Shown piece after piece: positions 34,214-41,349 of a stretch of DNA of 64,000 nucleotides (position 1 is its first letter; each line of letters opens with the position of its first letter). This DNA comes from Bradyrhizobium sp. WSM3983 (GTDB lineage: Bacteria > Pseudomonadota > Alphaproteobacteria > Rhizobiales > Xanthobacteraceae): positions 62,180 through 126,179 of the forward strand of contig NZ_AXAY01000016.1 in the NCBI RefSeq assembly GCF_000473045.1, written 5' to 3'. Position numbers and translations under genes: made by a program. The notes beneath the pieces are model-generated. The model was not told the origin of the DNA and did not search any database. It was given only the letters and a program-made list of their open reading frames with translations.

Positions 34214-35242
34214 TTAGCTCGACAGCAGCGTGCGTGCGGCGCGGGCAAGGCGGCGACTGACGGTCTTCTGCCGAAGTGCCTCCGTCCAGTCGAACATGCT
34301 TGAATTGACATCATAGTCGCCCCGCTGGGCTTCCGGTATCGCACCGGCCACGACGCGTGCGATCAAGTGTGGCAATTCCCGATAGAATGCGTCCGAGCGA
34401 TACGGTGGATGGAGCGAGTAGATCCCGGCTCCTGAACCGAGAAAGTCGATTCGGGAAAGTCCCTTGCGCATCATGGCCGCGGTGATGATCTCCTCGGCCG
34501 GCATCGACAGCGGCGACTGGCGGAACAATCTTGAGCGGATCCGGCGACGGAGATTCGGACGCACCAGGTCCAGCGCCCCGACCGCCGCATCGAACCGGTT
34601 TTGATCAAGAACGAAGATGCGCGTGCTCACGCTGCGAAAGCGGTAAGCCGGGTAGGCGGCGGCTAGCCGCTCGGGCGGTCGGATACCGGTCAACCCCGGG
34701 AACGCTCCATGCAAATCGCCGAGTGTGCCGTCAGCGCGGGGCGGACCAGGAAGTGGTCCGGCGAACAGCGCATCCGGCGTCGTCTTCAGCCAGCCGATCG
34801 CCTCCTCCAGCCAGACCTGGCTGCCGCCGCCGAACAGCATGTCGCTGTCCATATGCACCACATAGTCCGCGTCCGTCTTCAGCAGGCCGTAGAAATAGGC
34901 ATGGAACGGTCCGCCATCGAAGGCTTTTTCCGGATAAGCGCGGCTTGTCGAGAAATAGCGCTGCCGCACGGCCTCGAGCGCCGCCGGCGAATAGTCAACC
35001 TCGGCAATTTCCGCCTTAGGCGACTGTCGCGCGATTGCCTCCAGGATTGCAAACAGGCGTCCGCGGCACTCGTCGTAGGCATGACCGCTGTAGCGGCCGC
35101 TCTTGCTCTGCTTGGTGTCAACCGTGAATACGATCCGATCGACCTGATCGCCCCATACGTCGAGCTGATGCGGAAGTGTGTGGACCGCATGGCGTACGTC
35201 CAGCGGATGCAAATTGATCTGAAGCGCGGATCTAACCTGCAT
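34214..35242 (-). CDS. Glycosyltransferase with DxD motif
   Basis: 342 aa. A GT-A-type metal/nucleotide-sugar motif is visible as HMDSDMLFGGG (Asp132 and Asp134). Upstream are VDRIVFTVDTKQSKSGR and GGPFHAYFYGLLKTDADYVV, consistent with a GT-A fold. It probably adds a sugar to a surface glycan. Its ATG comes one base after the stop of a GH10 xylanase remnant (TGAGATG), so it seems to have been the second gene of a xylanase-glycosyltransferase pair whose first gene has since been lost. Confidence 0.65.
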   Translation of the reverse strand: MQVRSALQINLHPLDVRHAVHTLPHQLDVWGDQVDRIVFTVDTKQSKSGRYSGHAYDECRGRLFAILEAIARQSPKAEIAEVDYSPAALEAVRQRYFSTSRAYPEKAFDGGPFHAYFYGLLKTDADYVVHMDSDMLFGGGSQVWLEEAIGWLKTTPDALFAGPLPGPPRADGTLGDLHGAFPGLTGIRPPERLAAAYPAYRFRSVSTRIFVLDQNRFDAAVGALDLVRPNLRRRIRSRLFRQSPLSMPAEEIITAAMMRKGLSRIDFLGSGAGIYSLHPPYRSDAFYRELPHLIARVVAGAIPEAQRGDYDVNSSMFDWTEALRQKTVSRRLARAARTLLSS

Positions 35243-35243
35243 C

Positions 35244-35345
35244 TCATCTCTCCTTGCCGGTGAACTGGTTGATCACGTCCGTGAACAGCTCGCGCCTGAA
35301 TTTGCTGTCCAAGGGAAGCGGCCCGTTGGGTGCGTGGCGCTTGTA
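35244..35345 (-). pseudogene. C-terminal remnant of a GH10 xylanase
   Basis: The minus strand encodes about 33 codons ending in TGA at 35244: APNGPLPLDSKF, then ELFTDVINQFTGKER. This aligns with the C-terminus of the intact xylanase at 4362 (QPNRPLPLDGEFKP, PFMDVISKFTKDV). Upstream of about 35345 the similarity is lost and no catalytic domain is present, so the rest of the gene has been deleted or replaced. Confidence 0.75.
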
Positions 35346-35760
35346 TCCGCAAATTATCAAAGACGGCCTTCCGTGGCAGCCAATTCGCACTGCGTCGTTA
35401 ATAAACCGCGGCAGATTCACCAACTTGGCTGGCGCTGCTCGATCACCACTTCGAGGCCCGACGCAGCGGCGTGCTCCAGTACGAAGGGGCGATGACGCGG
35501 GGAATCCTGCGGAGCGTCAATGACTGAGTAACCATTCTTGTTAAGGCAAACGCGCGCTGGGAATCTGCCGCGGGCTAACGCCGCAGTGCGCGCTGCAGAT
35601 ACGCGCCGAACTCCTTGCGCGGCCGTGGCAGGCCCTGGCCGCCAGCCTTGGCCAGCCCGGCTTCATGACCGGGACGCCGGGCTGTTAAATCCGGTGAGCG
35701 CCGGGAAGATCGAAAATTGACGTCTTCGGCAGGGTCCAGCCTCGCCGATCGAATATAAAA
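35346..35760. other. Gene-poor stretch, probably decayed
   Basis: About 415 bases with no recognisable gene. On the minus strand two short open stretches are visible. One ends at about 35575 with KEFGAYLQRALRR. Another, near 35435-35545, contains RPFVLEHAAASGLEVVIEQRQ. Neither has a clear start or a known domain. They may be debris of the genes that stood between the xylanase and the islet. Confidence 0.4.
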
Positions 35761-35889
35761 TCACCGAACCCCCGTGCCTTTGCAGCGCTGGCACTTCACC
35801 ACCTTGTCGCCCTTCTTGAGCAAGCCCTTGCCCTCACAGTTTTTGCATTTCTGTTTCTTCTTTATGTTCGGACCTTTTTCACTGACCAT
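35761..35889 (-). CDS. 42-aa zinc-finger-like protein with two CxxCxGxG motifs
   Basis: A small gene of 43 codons. It encodes a Lys-rich peptide with CKNCEGKG (Cys15, Cys18) and CQRCKGTG (Cys33, Cys36), the paired CxxCxGxG knuckle of the DnaJ zinc-binding domain, without any J domain. Four cysteines could bind one zinc. A GCAGGAG Shine-Dalgarno lies about seven bases before the ATG at 35889. It stands just outside the tRNA-derived islet. Function unknown; a chaperone-associated or RNA-binding role is only a guess. Confidence 0.72.
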   Translation of the reverse strand: MVSEKGPNIKKKQKCKNCEGKGLLKKGDKVVKCQRCKGTGVR

Positions 35890-35956
35890 GGAATTCTCCT
35901 GCCGCGAGAGAGCGGTCAACGGATGCTTAGTATGGGCTGTGCCCGGCGAGGGCGAT

Positions 35957-35996
35957 AGTCCGTCTTCGCTTCCGCTTCGCTCCAGCTACGCCGGAC
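35957..35996. repeat. 40-bp dispersed repeat, copy A
   Basis: Begins AGTCCGTCTTCGCT and ends CTACGCCGGAC. It is 37/40 identical to 39597-39636. The ends AGTCCG and CGGACT-like form short inverted termini. Copy A lies just outside the outer tRNA-derived repeat, copy B inside the islet. Confidence 0.8.
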
Positions 35997-36020
35997 ACGC
36001 ATAGCCCGAAGGGCGAAGCG

Positions 36021-36068
36021 TGGTGGGCCCGGCAGGACTCGAACCTGCAACCGGACCGTTATGAGCGG
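36021..36068 (-). repeat. Outer tRNA 3'-end duplicate (attachment site remnant)
   Basis: 48 bp matching the 3' part of the tRNA at 41350-41397, with a single mismatch (G for A at about 36053), in the same orientation. The match ends at TATGAGCGG and is followed by GAGGA, unlike the tRNA. It is the far boundary of the first integrated unit. Confidence 0.85.
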
Positions 36069-36217
36069 GAGGAAAACGGCCGGCTGAATCGATGATTGGC
36101 GTAGAGCATCAGGGCCGTGCCGCCACCTAGCACCCAGTCGGGCACCGGCCGGCCCTGCTGCTCCAGGGCGGAAAGCCCATCGAGCGTTCGACCAAGCAGC
36201 CTAAGCCAGCCGCTCAA
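36059..36217 (-). pseudogene. Truncated AbiEii/nucleotidyltransferase-type toxin
   Basis: The minus strand encodes 52 aa with PDWVLGGGTALMLYANHRFSR, the N-terminal hallmark of the AbiEii/AbiGii nucleotidyltransferase toxin family (GGGTALxLxxxHRxSxDID). The sequence stops making sense exactly where the catalytic DxD would follow and ends at a TAA formed inside the tRNA-derived repeat. A TTG at 36217 overlaps the end of the upstream HTH gene by 15 bases, as expected for a coupled antitoxin-toxin pair. The toxin is dead. Confidence 0.7.
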
Positions 36218-36980
36218 ATGCGCTCTCCAATGCAGGGTTGGTTTCGCCAGTGGCCGACTTCATCGATCGATAAGCGGCAACCAAATCTCGAACGGGAATA
36301 GCGTGAAGCCGGGCGAACCTTAAGACAAGTTCAGGTCGTACCTCCGTGAAGAATGTGACGACATGTGCGAGCCAATTTTGCCAATCTCTCGATGTGAGGC
36401 GAGCCACAAGGTCAGCTGAGCTGATCGTCCGGCGGTACGGGGCGTTGGTTGTCCCGAGAACGAGTTGATCAACGTCCTTCGGCGCGGAGCCGCGGTTTGA
36501 AGCGCGTCCGACGCTCTTCGATTTCTTCGCTGGGCTTGCGCCATGGCGCTGAGCGAGGTCTCTGGTGTTCCCGGTGAGTGCCTCCGCCGCCACCCGTTGG
36601 GCGTCGATCCGCGACTTTAGCGCCAATACATCCTTGAGCTTCGCGCGGCGGTGCTTGCCGACATATCGGAAAGGCAGATCGCTGACGTCCATTCGATGGA
36701 CGACGAGAGGTCGCGAGATTCCAAGGATATCTGCCGCGTCGTTCGGACTGAGTTCCTGATCCTCGGCGAGGATGGCGACGCGCTCTCCCTGGAGGAGATG
36801 GCCAAGTGCCGTCTCAAGCAGCGCCGCGGCCTTCAGCGGCAACCTGACGATCTGATCCCCGCCCGACTTGCGTCGGACCCGGACCTCGACCCGATCGCCC
36901 TTGCCGAGCTTGTCGAAGGCCTTGGCCGCCTTGCGGTCCTGGTCCGAGAACTCGACGAATTGCAGGACGTGGGTGGTCAT
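36201..36980 (-). CDS. HTH (excisionase-type) antitoxin-like protein
   Basis: 259 aa from the ATG at 36980, which has GAAGGA about six bases upstream; a GTG at 37118 with no ribosome site would add 46 residues. A helix-turn-helix of the excisionase/MerR type lies near residue 75-125: ELSPNDAADILGISRPLVVHRMDV, then FRYVGKHRRAKLKDVLALKSRIDAQR. This pattern is known from antitoxins paired with PIN or nucleotidyltransferase toxins. The C-terminal part (VTFFTEVRPELVLRFARLHAI) is unrecognised. It overlaps the start of a truncated AbiEii-like toxin, so it now appears to be an orphan antitoxin. Confidence 0.7.
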   Translation of the reverse strand: MTTHVLQFVEFSDQDRKAAKAFDKLGKGDRVEVRVRRKSGGDQIVRLPLKAAALLETALGHLLQGERVAILAEDQELSPNDAADILGISRPLVVHRMDVSDLPFRYVGKHRRAKLKDVLALKSRIDAQRVAAEALTGNTRDLAQRHGASPAKKSKSVGRASNRGSAPKDVDQLVLGTTNAPYRRTISSADLVARLTSRDWQNWLAHVVTFFTEVRPELVLRFARLHAIPVRDLVAAYRSMKSATGETNPALESAFERLA

Positions 36981-37135
36981 GCGAGATCCTTCGAAGGAAA
37001 TATATAGCTTGGAGCCTCTAACTGCAATATCTGAAATGTCTGCGGAAACGACGCTTTTGAGGCGCTCAAAAAGCCGGATCAGATCATTGAGTGCAGCGGG
37101 CTTGCTTTTCGAGTCCACGAGCGCGGGCCGGGATA

Positions 37136-37153
37136 ATTGAGTGCACTGTCACC
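37136..37153. repeat. 18-bp repeat ATTGAGTGCACTGTCACC, copy 1
   Basis: Identical to 39745-39762, same orientation, and followed by GTAACC. A degenerate version (CATTCACCGTAAT) is near 37280. Multiple short GTCACC-type repeats resemble the ends of IS21-like elements, but no transposase is present. Confidence 0.7.
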
Positions 37154-37451
37154 GTAACCCCGTCAAAACACGATCGACAAAGAACCGAATCTAGACACGC
37201 AGGCGAGCGACGCAGTTTCGGCCCCGATCCGGGCGAGGCAATTCAGTGTCGCTGTAGCGCCGGACGAAGGGTTTAGCGCACATTCACCGTAATGTCCGAA
37301 TCTACGATTCGCCTCGAGAGGCTGTGGCAGGGTGTCTGTGACGCTGTAGGTTGCGGATTGCCAACGTATGGCGGTGGGCATGGGAGGCGAGGCGTTTCTG
37401 GTGCGGCTGCCCAAGAGGTGGTGCAACGAAACCCAATAACCCTGAATCCAT

Positions 37452-37499
37452 TGGTGGGCCCGGCAGGACTCGAACCTGCAACCAGACCGTTATGAGCGG
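37452..37499 (-). repeat. Inner tRNA 3'-end duplicate (attachment site remnant)
   Basis: 48 bp identical to the 3' part of the tRNA at 41350-41397, same orientation. It divides the islet into two units (36021-37452 and 37452-41350). Both partial copies share the flank GCGGGAGGA, which the complete tRNA lacks, suggesting a common element-borne attachment sequence. Confidence 0.9.
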
Positions 37500-37655
37500 G
37501 AGGATAAGGTTGGGTTCGTTGATTTTGCTATGTCTCTGTTTGCTTTTGGTCGCATTCGTTGCGTTTCGTTCGCATTATTTCCGGTGCGAAATTGGCGCGG
37601 CTGCCTGATACGCTCGATGAGCGGACGGAAGTCGGAATGCTATTGCAGAATTGTC

Positions 37656-37683
37656 CATTATATGGTACATGTTCATTATATGG
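37656..37683 (+). promoter_or_regulatory. Direct repeat CATTATATGG x2 upstream of the HigB-like gene
   Basis: CATTATATGG occurs at 37656-37665 and 37674-37683, an 18-bp period, ending seven bases before the toxin ATG at 37690. It lies in AT-rich sequence unlike its surroundings. It is probably the core promoter and the operator for autoregulation by the downstream HTH antitoxin. Confidence 0.5.
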
Positions 37684-37689
37684 GGCGGT

Positions 37690-38043
37690 ATGTCGGCTAG
37701 CGGTCCCCAAAAGATGCCCGTCGTGTTCTACCGCACGCGTGGCGGGGCGGAAGTCGTGAGGGACTGGCTGCGAAGCCTGGACGATGCCGATCGTCAAGCC
37801 GTGGGGCTCGACCTCATGCGCGTTCAATACCGCTGGCCAGTGGGCATGCCGCTTTGCCGCGCGCTGGGTGACGGCTTGTGGGAGGTGCGCACGTCGCTGC
37901 CAAGCAGCCGGATCGCTCGCGTCCTGTTCAGCGTGCAGCAGGGCCGCATTCTGGTCCTTCACGGGTTCATCAAGAAGACCCAGAAGACCCCGGCGGATGA
38001 CTTGGCCCTGGCACGCCGCAGAAACCGTGAATTTGAAAAATGA
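37690..38043 (+). CDS. HigB/RelE-superfamily toxin (Gp49-like)
   Basis: 117 aa. VVRDWLRSLDDADRQAVGLDLMRVQ, then CRALGDGLWEVRTSLPSSRIARVLFSVQQGRILVLHGFIKKTQKTP, is the standard pattern of HigB-type ribosome-dependent mRNA interferases (phage-derived Gp49 family). Toxin-first order with an XRE antitoxin directly after fits a higBA module. The ATG at 37690 is preferred over 37651. Its stop region carries the Shine-Dalgarno of the antitoxin. Confidence 0.82.
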   Translation: MSASGPQKMPVVFYRTRGGAEVVRDWLRSLDDADRQAVGLDLMRVQYRWPVGMPLCRALGDGLWEVRTSLPSSRIARVLFSVQQGRILVLHGFIKKTQKTPADDLALARRRNREFEK

Positions 38044-38054
38044 AGGAGACCGAC

Positions 38055-38375
38055 ATGGCCGGGAAGAACGATGTGGTCAGAAAGAAGAAAGTCATCCGCT
38101 CCACCGCCAAGCTCACCACGCTCGATGATGTCCTCGGCGAGGAAGGCAAGCGCGACGAGTTCGAGGCCATCGCCGTCAAGGAAGTCCTCGCGTGGCAGAT
38201 CGAGCAGGCGATGAAGGAGAAGAACATATCGCGCAACAACCTGGCCCAGCGCATGAAGACCTCGCGCAGCCAGATTGGGCGCCTGCTCGACCCCAAGGAC
38301 GGCAATGTCACGCTGACCACGCTTCAACGCGCCGCGCGCATGGTCGGGCGGTCGTTGCGGCTGGAGCTGGTTTGA
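38055..38375 (+). CDS. XRE-family antitoxin (HigA-like)
   Basis: 106 aa. The HTH is at about residues 55-85: IEQAMKEKNISRNNLAQRMKTSRSQIGRLLD, followed by VTLTTLQRAARMVGRSL. It would neutralise the upstream toxin and repress the operon. The ATG at 38055 is chosen because GAAGGAG at 38042-38048, which overlaps the toxin's stop codon, is ideally spaced for it; the ATG at 38040 overlaps that site. Confidence 0.82.
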   Translation: MAGKNDVVRKKKVIRSTAKLTTLDDVLGEEGKRDEFEAIAVKEVLAWQIEQAMKEKNISRNNLAQRMKTSRSQIGRLLDPKDGNVTLTTLQRAARMVGRSLRLELV

Positions 38376-38444
38376 GAGGCGGCGCTCTGCTGTCGAATGC
38401 GTGCAGTCCATGTAGGATCGGATGACGTCTAGCAAGCAACCCGC

Positions 38445-39581
38445 ATGAGCGAATATCAGTATTACGAATTTCAGGCGATCGATCGACCGCTCGATAATGC
38501 GGCGCAGGATGCTCTGCGGGCCATCTCGTCCCGGGCGCGGATCACCGCGACGAGTTTCAGCAATCACTACGAATGGGGGGACCTCAAGGGTGACCCCTGC
38601 AAGTTCATGGAGAACTGGTTCGATCTCCATCTCTATGTGGCGAATTGGGGCACGCAGCGGCTGATGCTCCGTATGCCGGCGCGGTTGGTGAAATGCGGCG
38701 ACATCGACGGCATTATTCGCGAGGTCGATTGCGTTCGGGTATGGAACTCCGGAGATAATTTGGTCGTCGATATTCAACGTGACGAAGAGGGCGCCGACGA
38801 CTGGGATGATGGCTCGGGTCGGCTTGCCGGGCTCGCGCCGCTGCGAAACGATGTGTTGTCGGGAGATCTCAGGCTGTTCTATCTGCTTTGGTTGTCGGCG
38901 GTTCAGGATGAATATGTCCCCGACGAGGACGTCGAACCGCTGCCGGGGATAGCTCCGCTGACTGGCCCGCTCGAAGCGTTTGCCGATTTTTTCTACATCG
39001 ACCGGGATCTCGTCGCGGCGGCTGCCGAGGTTGGCGCAAATGATGGTGCAATATCCAGGGACGATTTGCAGACGTCGTTGGCGACGATTCCCGACCATGA
39101 GAAAACGAAGCTACTGCTGCGCGTTGTCGACGGAGATCCGTATGTGGGCGTCGAGCTCAGAGGCAGGCTTCGTGACAAAGCCCAGGCGCCGGCGACACGC
39201 CGTACAGCCGGCATCCTGCGAATGCGTGCGCTGAAGATCAGGGAAGCGCGTGAACGTGCCGACGCCGAACGCCGCGAAACGGAGCGGCGGCGCCAGGTGG
39301 CGGAGGCCGAGAAGGCGCGCCGCGTGCGGTTGAAGGCGCTCAAGCAACGCGGCGCGAACGTCTGGCGCGAGATCGAGGATGGGATCGAACGTCGCAACCC
39401 GGCCGGCTATGACCAAGCGATGGCCCTTCTTTCCGATCTTCAGGCGCTGGCCGAAGAAGAGGGATCTCAGGATGACTTCAGCAGCCGTGTCCGCGCGATC
39501 CGGGCGCGCCACGAGAAAAAGAGCAAGTTCATTGAGCGGCTGAACAAGCTTGGACGCGGCGATGGCGAGAGAACTGATTGA
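38445..39581 (+). CDS. Uncharacterised 378-aa islet protein with coiled-coil C-terminus
   Basis: Not assigned to a function. It starts MSEYQYYEFQAIDRPLD and continues with RITATSFSNHYEWGDLKGDP and LHLYVANWGTQRLMLRMP, which I recognise as a conserved N-terminal pattern of an uncharacterised family found across several phyla. The middle is acidic. Residues about 265-315 are a charged coiled coil (EARERADAERRETERRRQVAEAEKARR). No signal or membrane segments. It lies in the tRNA-linked islet after a higBA pair, so a role in mobile-element biology or defence is possible but unproven. Confidence 0.6.
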   Translation: MSEYQYYEFQAIDRPLDNAAQDALRAISSRARITATSFSNHYEWGDLKGDPCKFMENWFDLHLYVANWGTQRLMLRMPARLVKCGDIDGIIREVDCVRVWNSGDNLVVDIQRDEEGADDWDDGSGRLAGLAPLRNDVLSGDLRLFYLLWLSAVQDEYVPDEDVEPLPGIAPLTGPLEAFADFFYIDRDLVAAAAEVGANDGAISRDDLQTSLATIPDHEKTKLLLRVVDGDPYVGVELRGRLRDKAQAPATRRTAGILRMRALKIREARERADAERRETERRRQVAEAEKARRVRLKALKQRGANVWREIEDGIERRNPAGYDQAMALLSDLQALAEEEGSQDDFSSRVRAIRARHEKKSKFIERLNKLGRGDGERTD

Positions 39582-39596
39582 CGCAGTTTGCGGGAC

Positions 39597-39636
39597 AGTC
39601 CGTCTTCGCTTTGGCTTCGCTCCAGGTACGCCGGAC
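39597..39636. repeat. 40-bp dispersed repeat, copy B
   Basis: 37/40 identical to 35957-35996. See copy A. Confidence 0.8.
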
Positions 39637-39744
39637 TACGGAGTGCATTCAATTGACGGCACCTGCGATCGTTGCCGTGTGGCGCCGACCTGAGACTACT
39701 TGCGAACGTCGTGATCACGCCCGCAAGATGGTACCAAGGCCGAA

Positions 39745-39810
39745 ATTGAGTGCACTGTCACCACAACCAGCCACTGTCACCGTAATCCTAATGGGTGTCA
39801 CCGTACCCTC
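39745..39810. repeat. Clustered GTCACC repeats, copy 2 of the 18-bp repeat
   Basis: ATTGAGTGCACTGTCACC (39745-39762) is followed by two more partial copies of ACTGTCACCGTAA at about 20-25-bp spacing. Closely spaced terminal repeats of this kind are typical of IS21-family ends, but no IS gene remains. Confidence 0.6.
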
Positions 39811-39856
39811 GTATGGCCGGTCAGTCATCTTCCCCTTCATCGGTGCCCTTCTGTCG

Positions 39857-41197
39857 TTACTTCTTCGCCTCGGCGGCCCAAAAATCGTACTGCGCCTTCG
39901 ACTGAGTTGGCACGCTGCTCGCAGCGATCATTGATGTGAGCGCCGCAAACCGTTTGCGGCAACTTGGGTAATTATTTATCCGCTGTCCGATAACCGTTTT
40001 CGGCTGAGATCCAAAATTTAGTAGTATCGCGACTTCATTCGGCGAAAAGGACCGGATCATCCTATCGTACGAAGGAACTGCAGCGTTCGAAACGCCATAG
40101 GGATTTCCGATGGCGCACGTTGTTACCGCCTCGACCACGGCGTATTGGGCGCTGGCCGGCACGGCACTGCCGTTCATAATCTCAGCTAACCGTCGAGCGA
40201 AGGGGGGCTCGTTGTAAAAATTATTCATCGCATTGTGGACCGTAAGCAAATTTGAGCTTGCGGTAGTAAAAATCGCGTGCAGTTCGGCGTCGCCGAGCAG
40301 TGCTAGCAGGCCGAGGTTCTCAAAGAACTGCAAAGACGCTTTGCTTCTCTTGTCGTCGCCTTTCGCCTTATATTCTTGGTGGCGATCTATCAGGTCGGAC
40401 TGAACTCTGGGAGAAAGTGTGGTCTTGAACGGCGCGAACACCTTTATCGCGTTTTGACGGGCTTCCTCACCAGATGCAGGGTCACAGTAGATTCCGTGAA
40501 AAGTTCCGAAAAGAGCGTTGCGTTGGGCGTCGAACGTTTGCTGCAAACGTTGAATCCAGGTGTTGAGTTGCTCTTGGGTGAAGCTGGACGCCTTGATCGC
40601 GGCGATGAAGGCCGGGATGTCCACACCGCGCGCGTTATATTCGTTCGATAACGCGTGCTTAGCGCAGCGGCTCAGAAAATTGAGGAACTCATCCTCGTCT
40701 AATGTCCCCATTGACGGGTGAGCGGCCGAAAAATTATTTCGTGTGGCCCGACATTGATCAAGGAAGAAGAATCCATCTTCCGATATCAAATTCAGTTTTA
40801 AGCAGAGGTTCAGTAGATCCGCATCCTTGAGGTCAAGCAGCGAGTCTTCGTCAAACGTATTTCCTGTAACGTGATGTACGACCGTCAACCCAAAACTTCG
40901 GACTTTATCGCGAAGTTCGGTTACCGCCGAATTCCAGATATAATTGATAGCGGCATCAAATAGGCCCGTTGAGACGGCCACGCACATTCGCACCATCGTC
41001 TCGTTTCTGTGATGCGGGGGAATTTTTTCCAGTAGCCGCGGTAGGTTTGACCAGGCGTGAGCAATCTGCGTGTCGCTAGCGAGCGATGTTCGGGCGACGC
41101 CGAGCGCCTTCGTTAGATCATTCAACATCTGGCCGGTAAGGGCGGTTGAGTTTGGCAAGGCTAGTGCTGTGGACGTCGATGCTATCGGAATTGACAT
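39857..41197 (-). CDS. Uncharacterised 446-aa protein with HEPN-like R-x6-H motif; defence candidate
   Basis: The ATG at 41197 (MSIPIASTSTALALP) is chosen because the frame upstream runs through the tRNA and gives a meaningless peptide. A motif ATRNNFSAAHP has Arg153 and His160 separated by six residues, with Asn after Arg, as in HEPN ribonuclease active sites (R-polar-x4-6-H). It is followed by DEFLNFLSRCAKHALS. The rest is helical without other known motifs, signals or membrane segments. Base composition is clearly more AT-rich than the flanks. It is the gene next to the intact tRNA in the islet, the usual position of anti-phage cargo. An abortive-infection role is inference. Confidence 0.6.
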   Translation of the reverse strand: MSIPIASTSTALALPNSTALTGQMLNDLTKALGVARTSLASDTQIAHAWSNLPRLLEKIPPHHRNETMVRMCVAVSTGLFDAAINYIWNSAVTELRDKVRSFGLTVVHHVTGNTFDEDSLLDLKDADLLNLCLKLNLISEDGFFFLDQCRATRNNFSAAHPSMGTLDEDEFLNFLSRCAKHALSNEYNARGVDIPAFIAAIKASSFTQEQLNTWIQRLQQTFDAQRNALFGTFHGIYCDPASGEEARQNAIKVFAPFKTTLSPRVQSDLIDRHQEYKAKGDDKRSKASLQFFENLGLLALLGDAELHAIFTTASSNLLTVHNAMNNFYNEPPFARRLAEIMNGSAVPASAQYAVVEAVTTCAIGNPYGVSNAAVPSYDRMIRSFSPNEVAILLNFGSQPKTVIGQRINNYPSCRKRFAALTSMIAASSVPTQSKAQYDFWAAEAKK

Positions 41198-41349
41198 CAG
41201 GTTGCTCGCTACAATTTTCGTGAAGTATCTTAGAGTAGCGCAACCTGTGGGGATACGAAAGCCGCTCCGGAGGGGCCGCGTCTGAACGCTGCGGGGCGTC
41301 GCGTGTGTTGGACATAACCACGTGGTCCGAAGGGCCGCGCCAAACGGCG

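Larger units (their letters stand above)
36981..37689. other. Islet stretch with tRNA repeat and IS-end-like repeats
   Basis: About 700 bases without a supported gene. It contains the inner tRNA-derived repeat (37452-37499) and GTCACC-type repeats at 37136-37153 and near 37280, with the HigBA promoter region at its right end. The 37010-37120 part reads in frame upstream of the antitoxin but lacks a good start. Confidence 0.5.
39582..39856. other. Repeat-rich gap in the islet
   Basis: Holds copy B of the 40-bp repeat (39597-39636), copy 2 of the 18-bp repeat (39745-39762), and two further GTCACCGTA motifs at about 39776 and 39796. No gene was recognised. Confidence 0.5.

Noticed and set aside
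35346..35760. Short minus-strand peptides as genes
   Set aside because: No start codon with ribosome site and no known domain; treated as debris.
36981..37118. Longer start of the HTH antitoxin at 37118
   Set aside because: GTG without ribosome site, versus an ATG at 36980 with GAAGGA; family members start near the latter.
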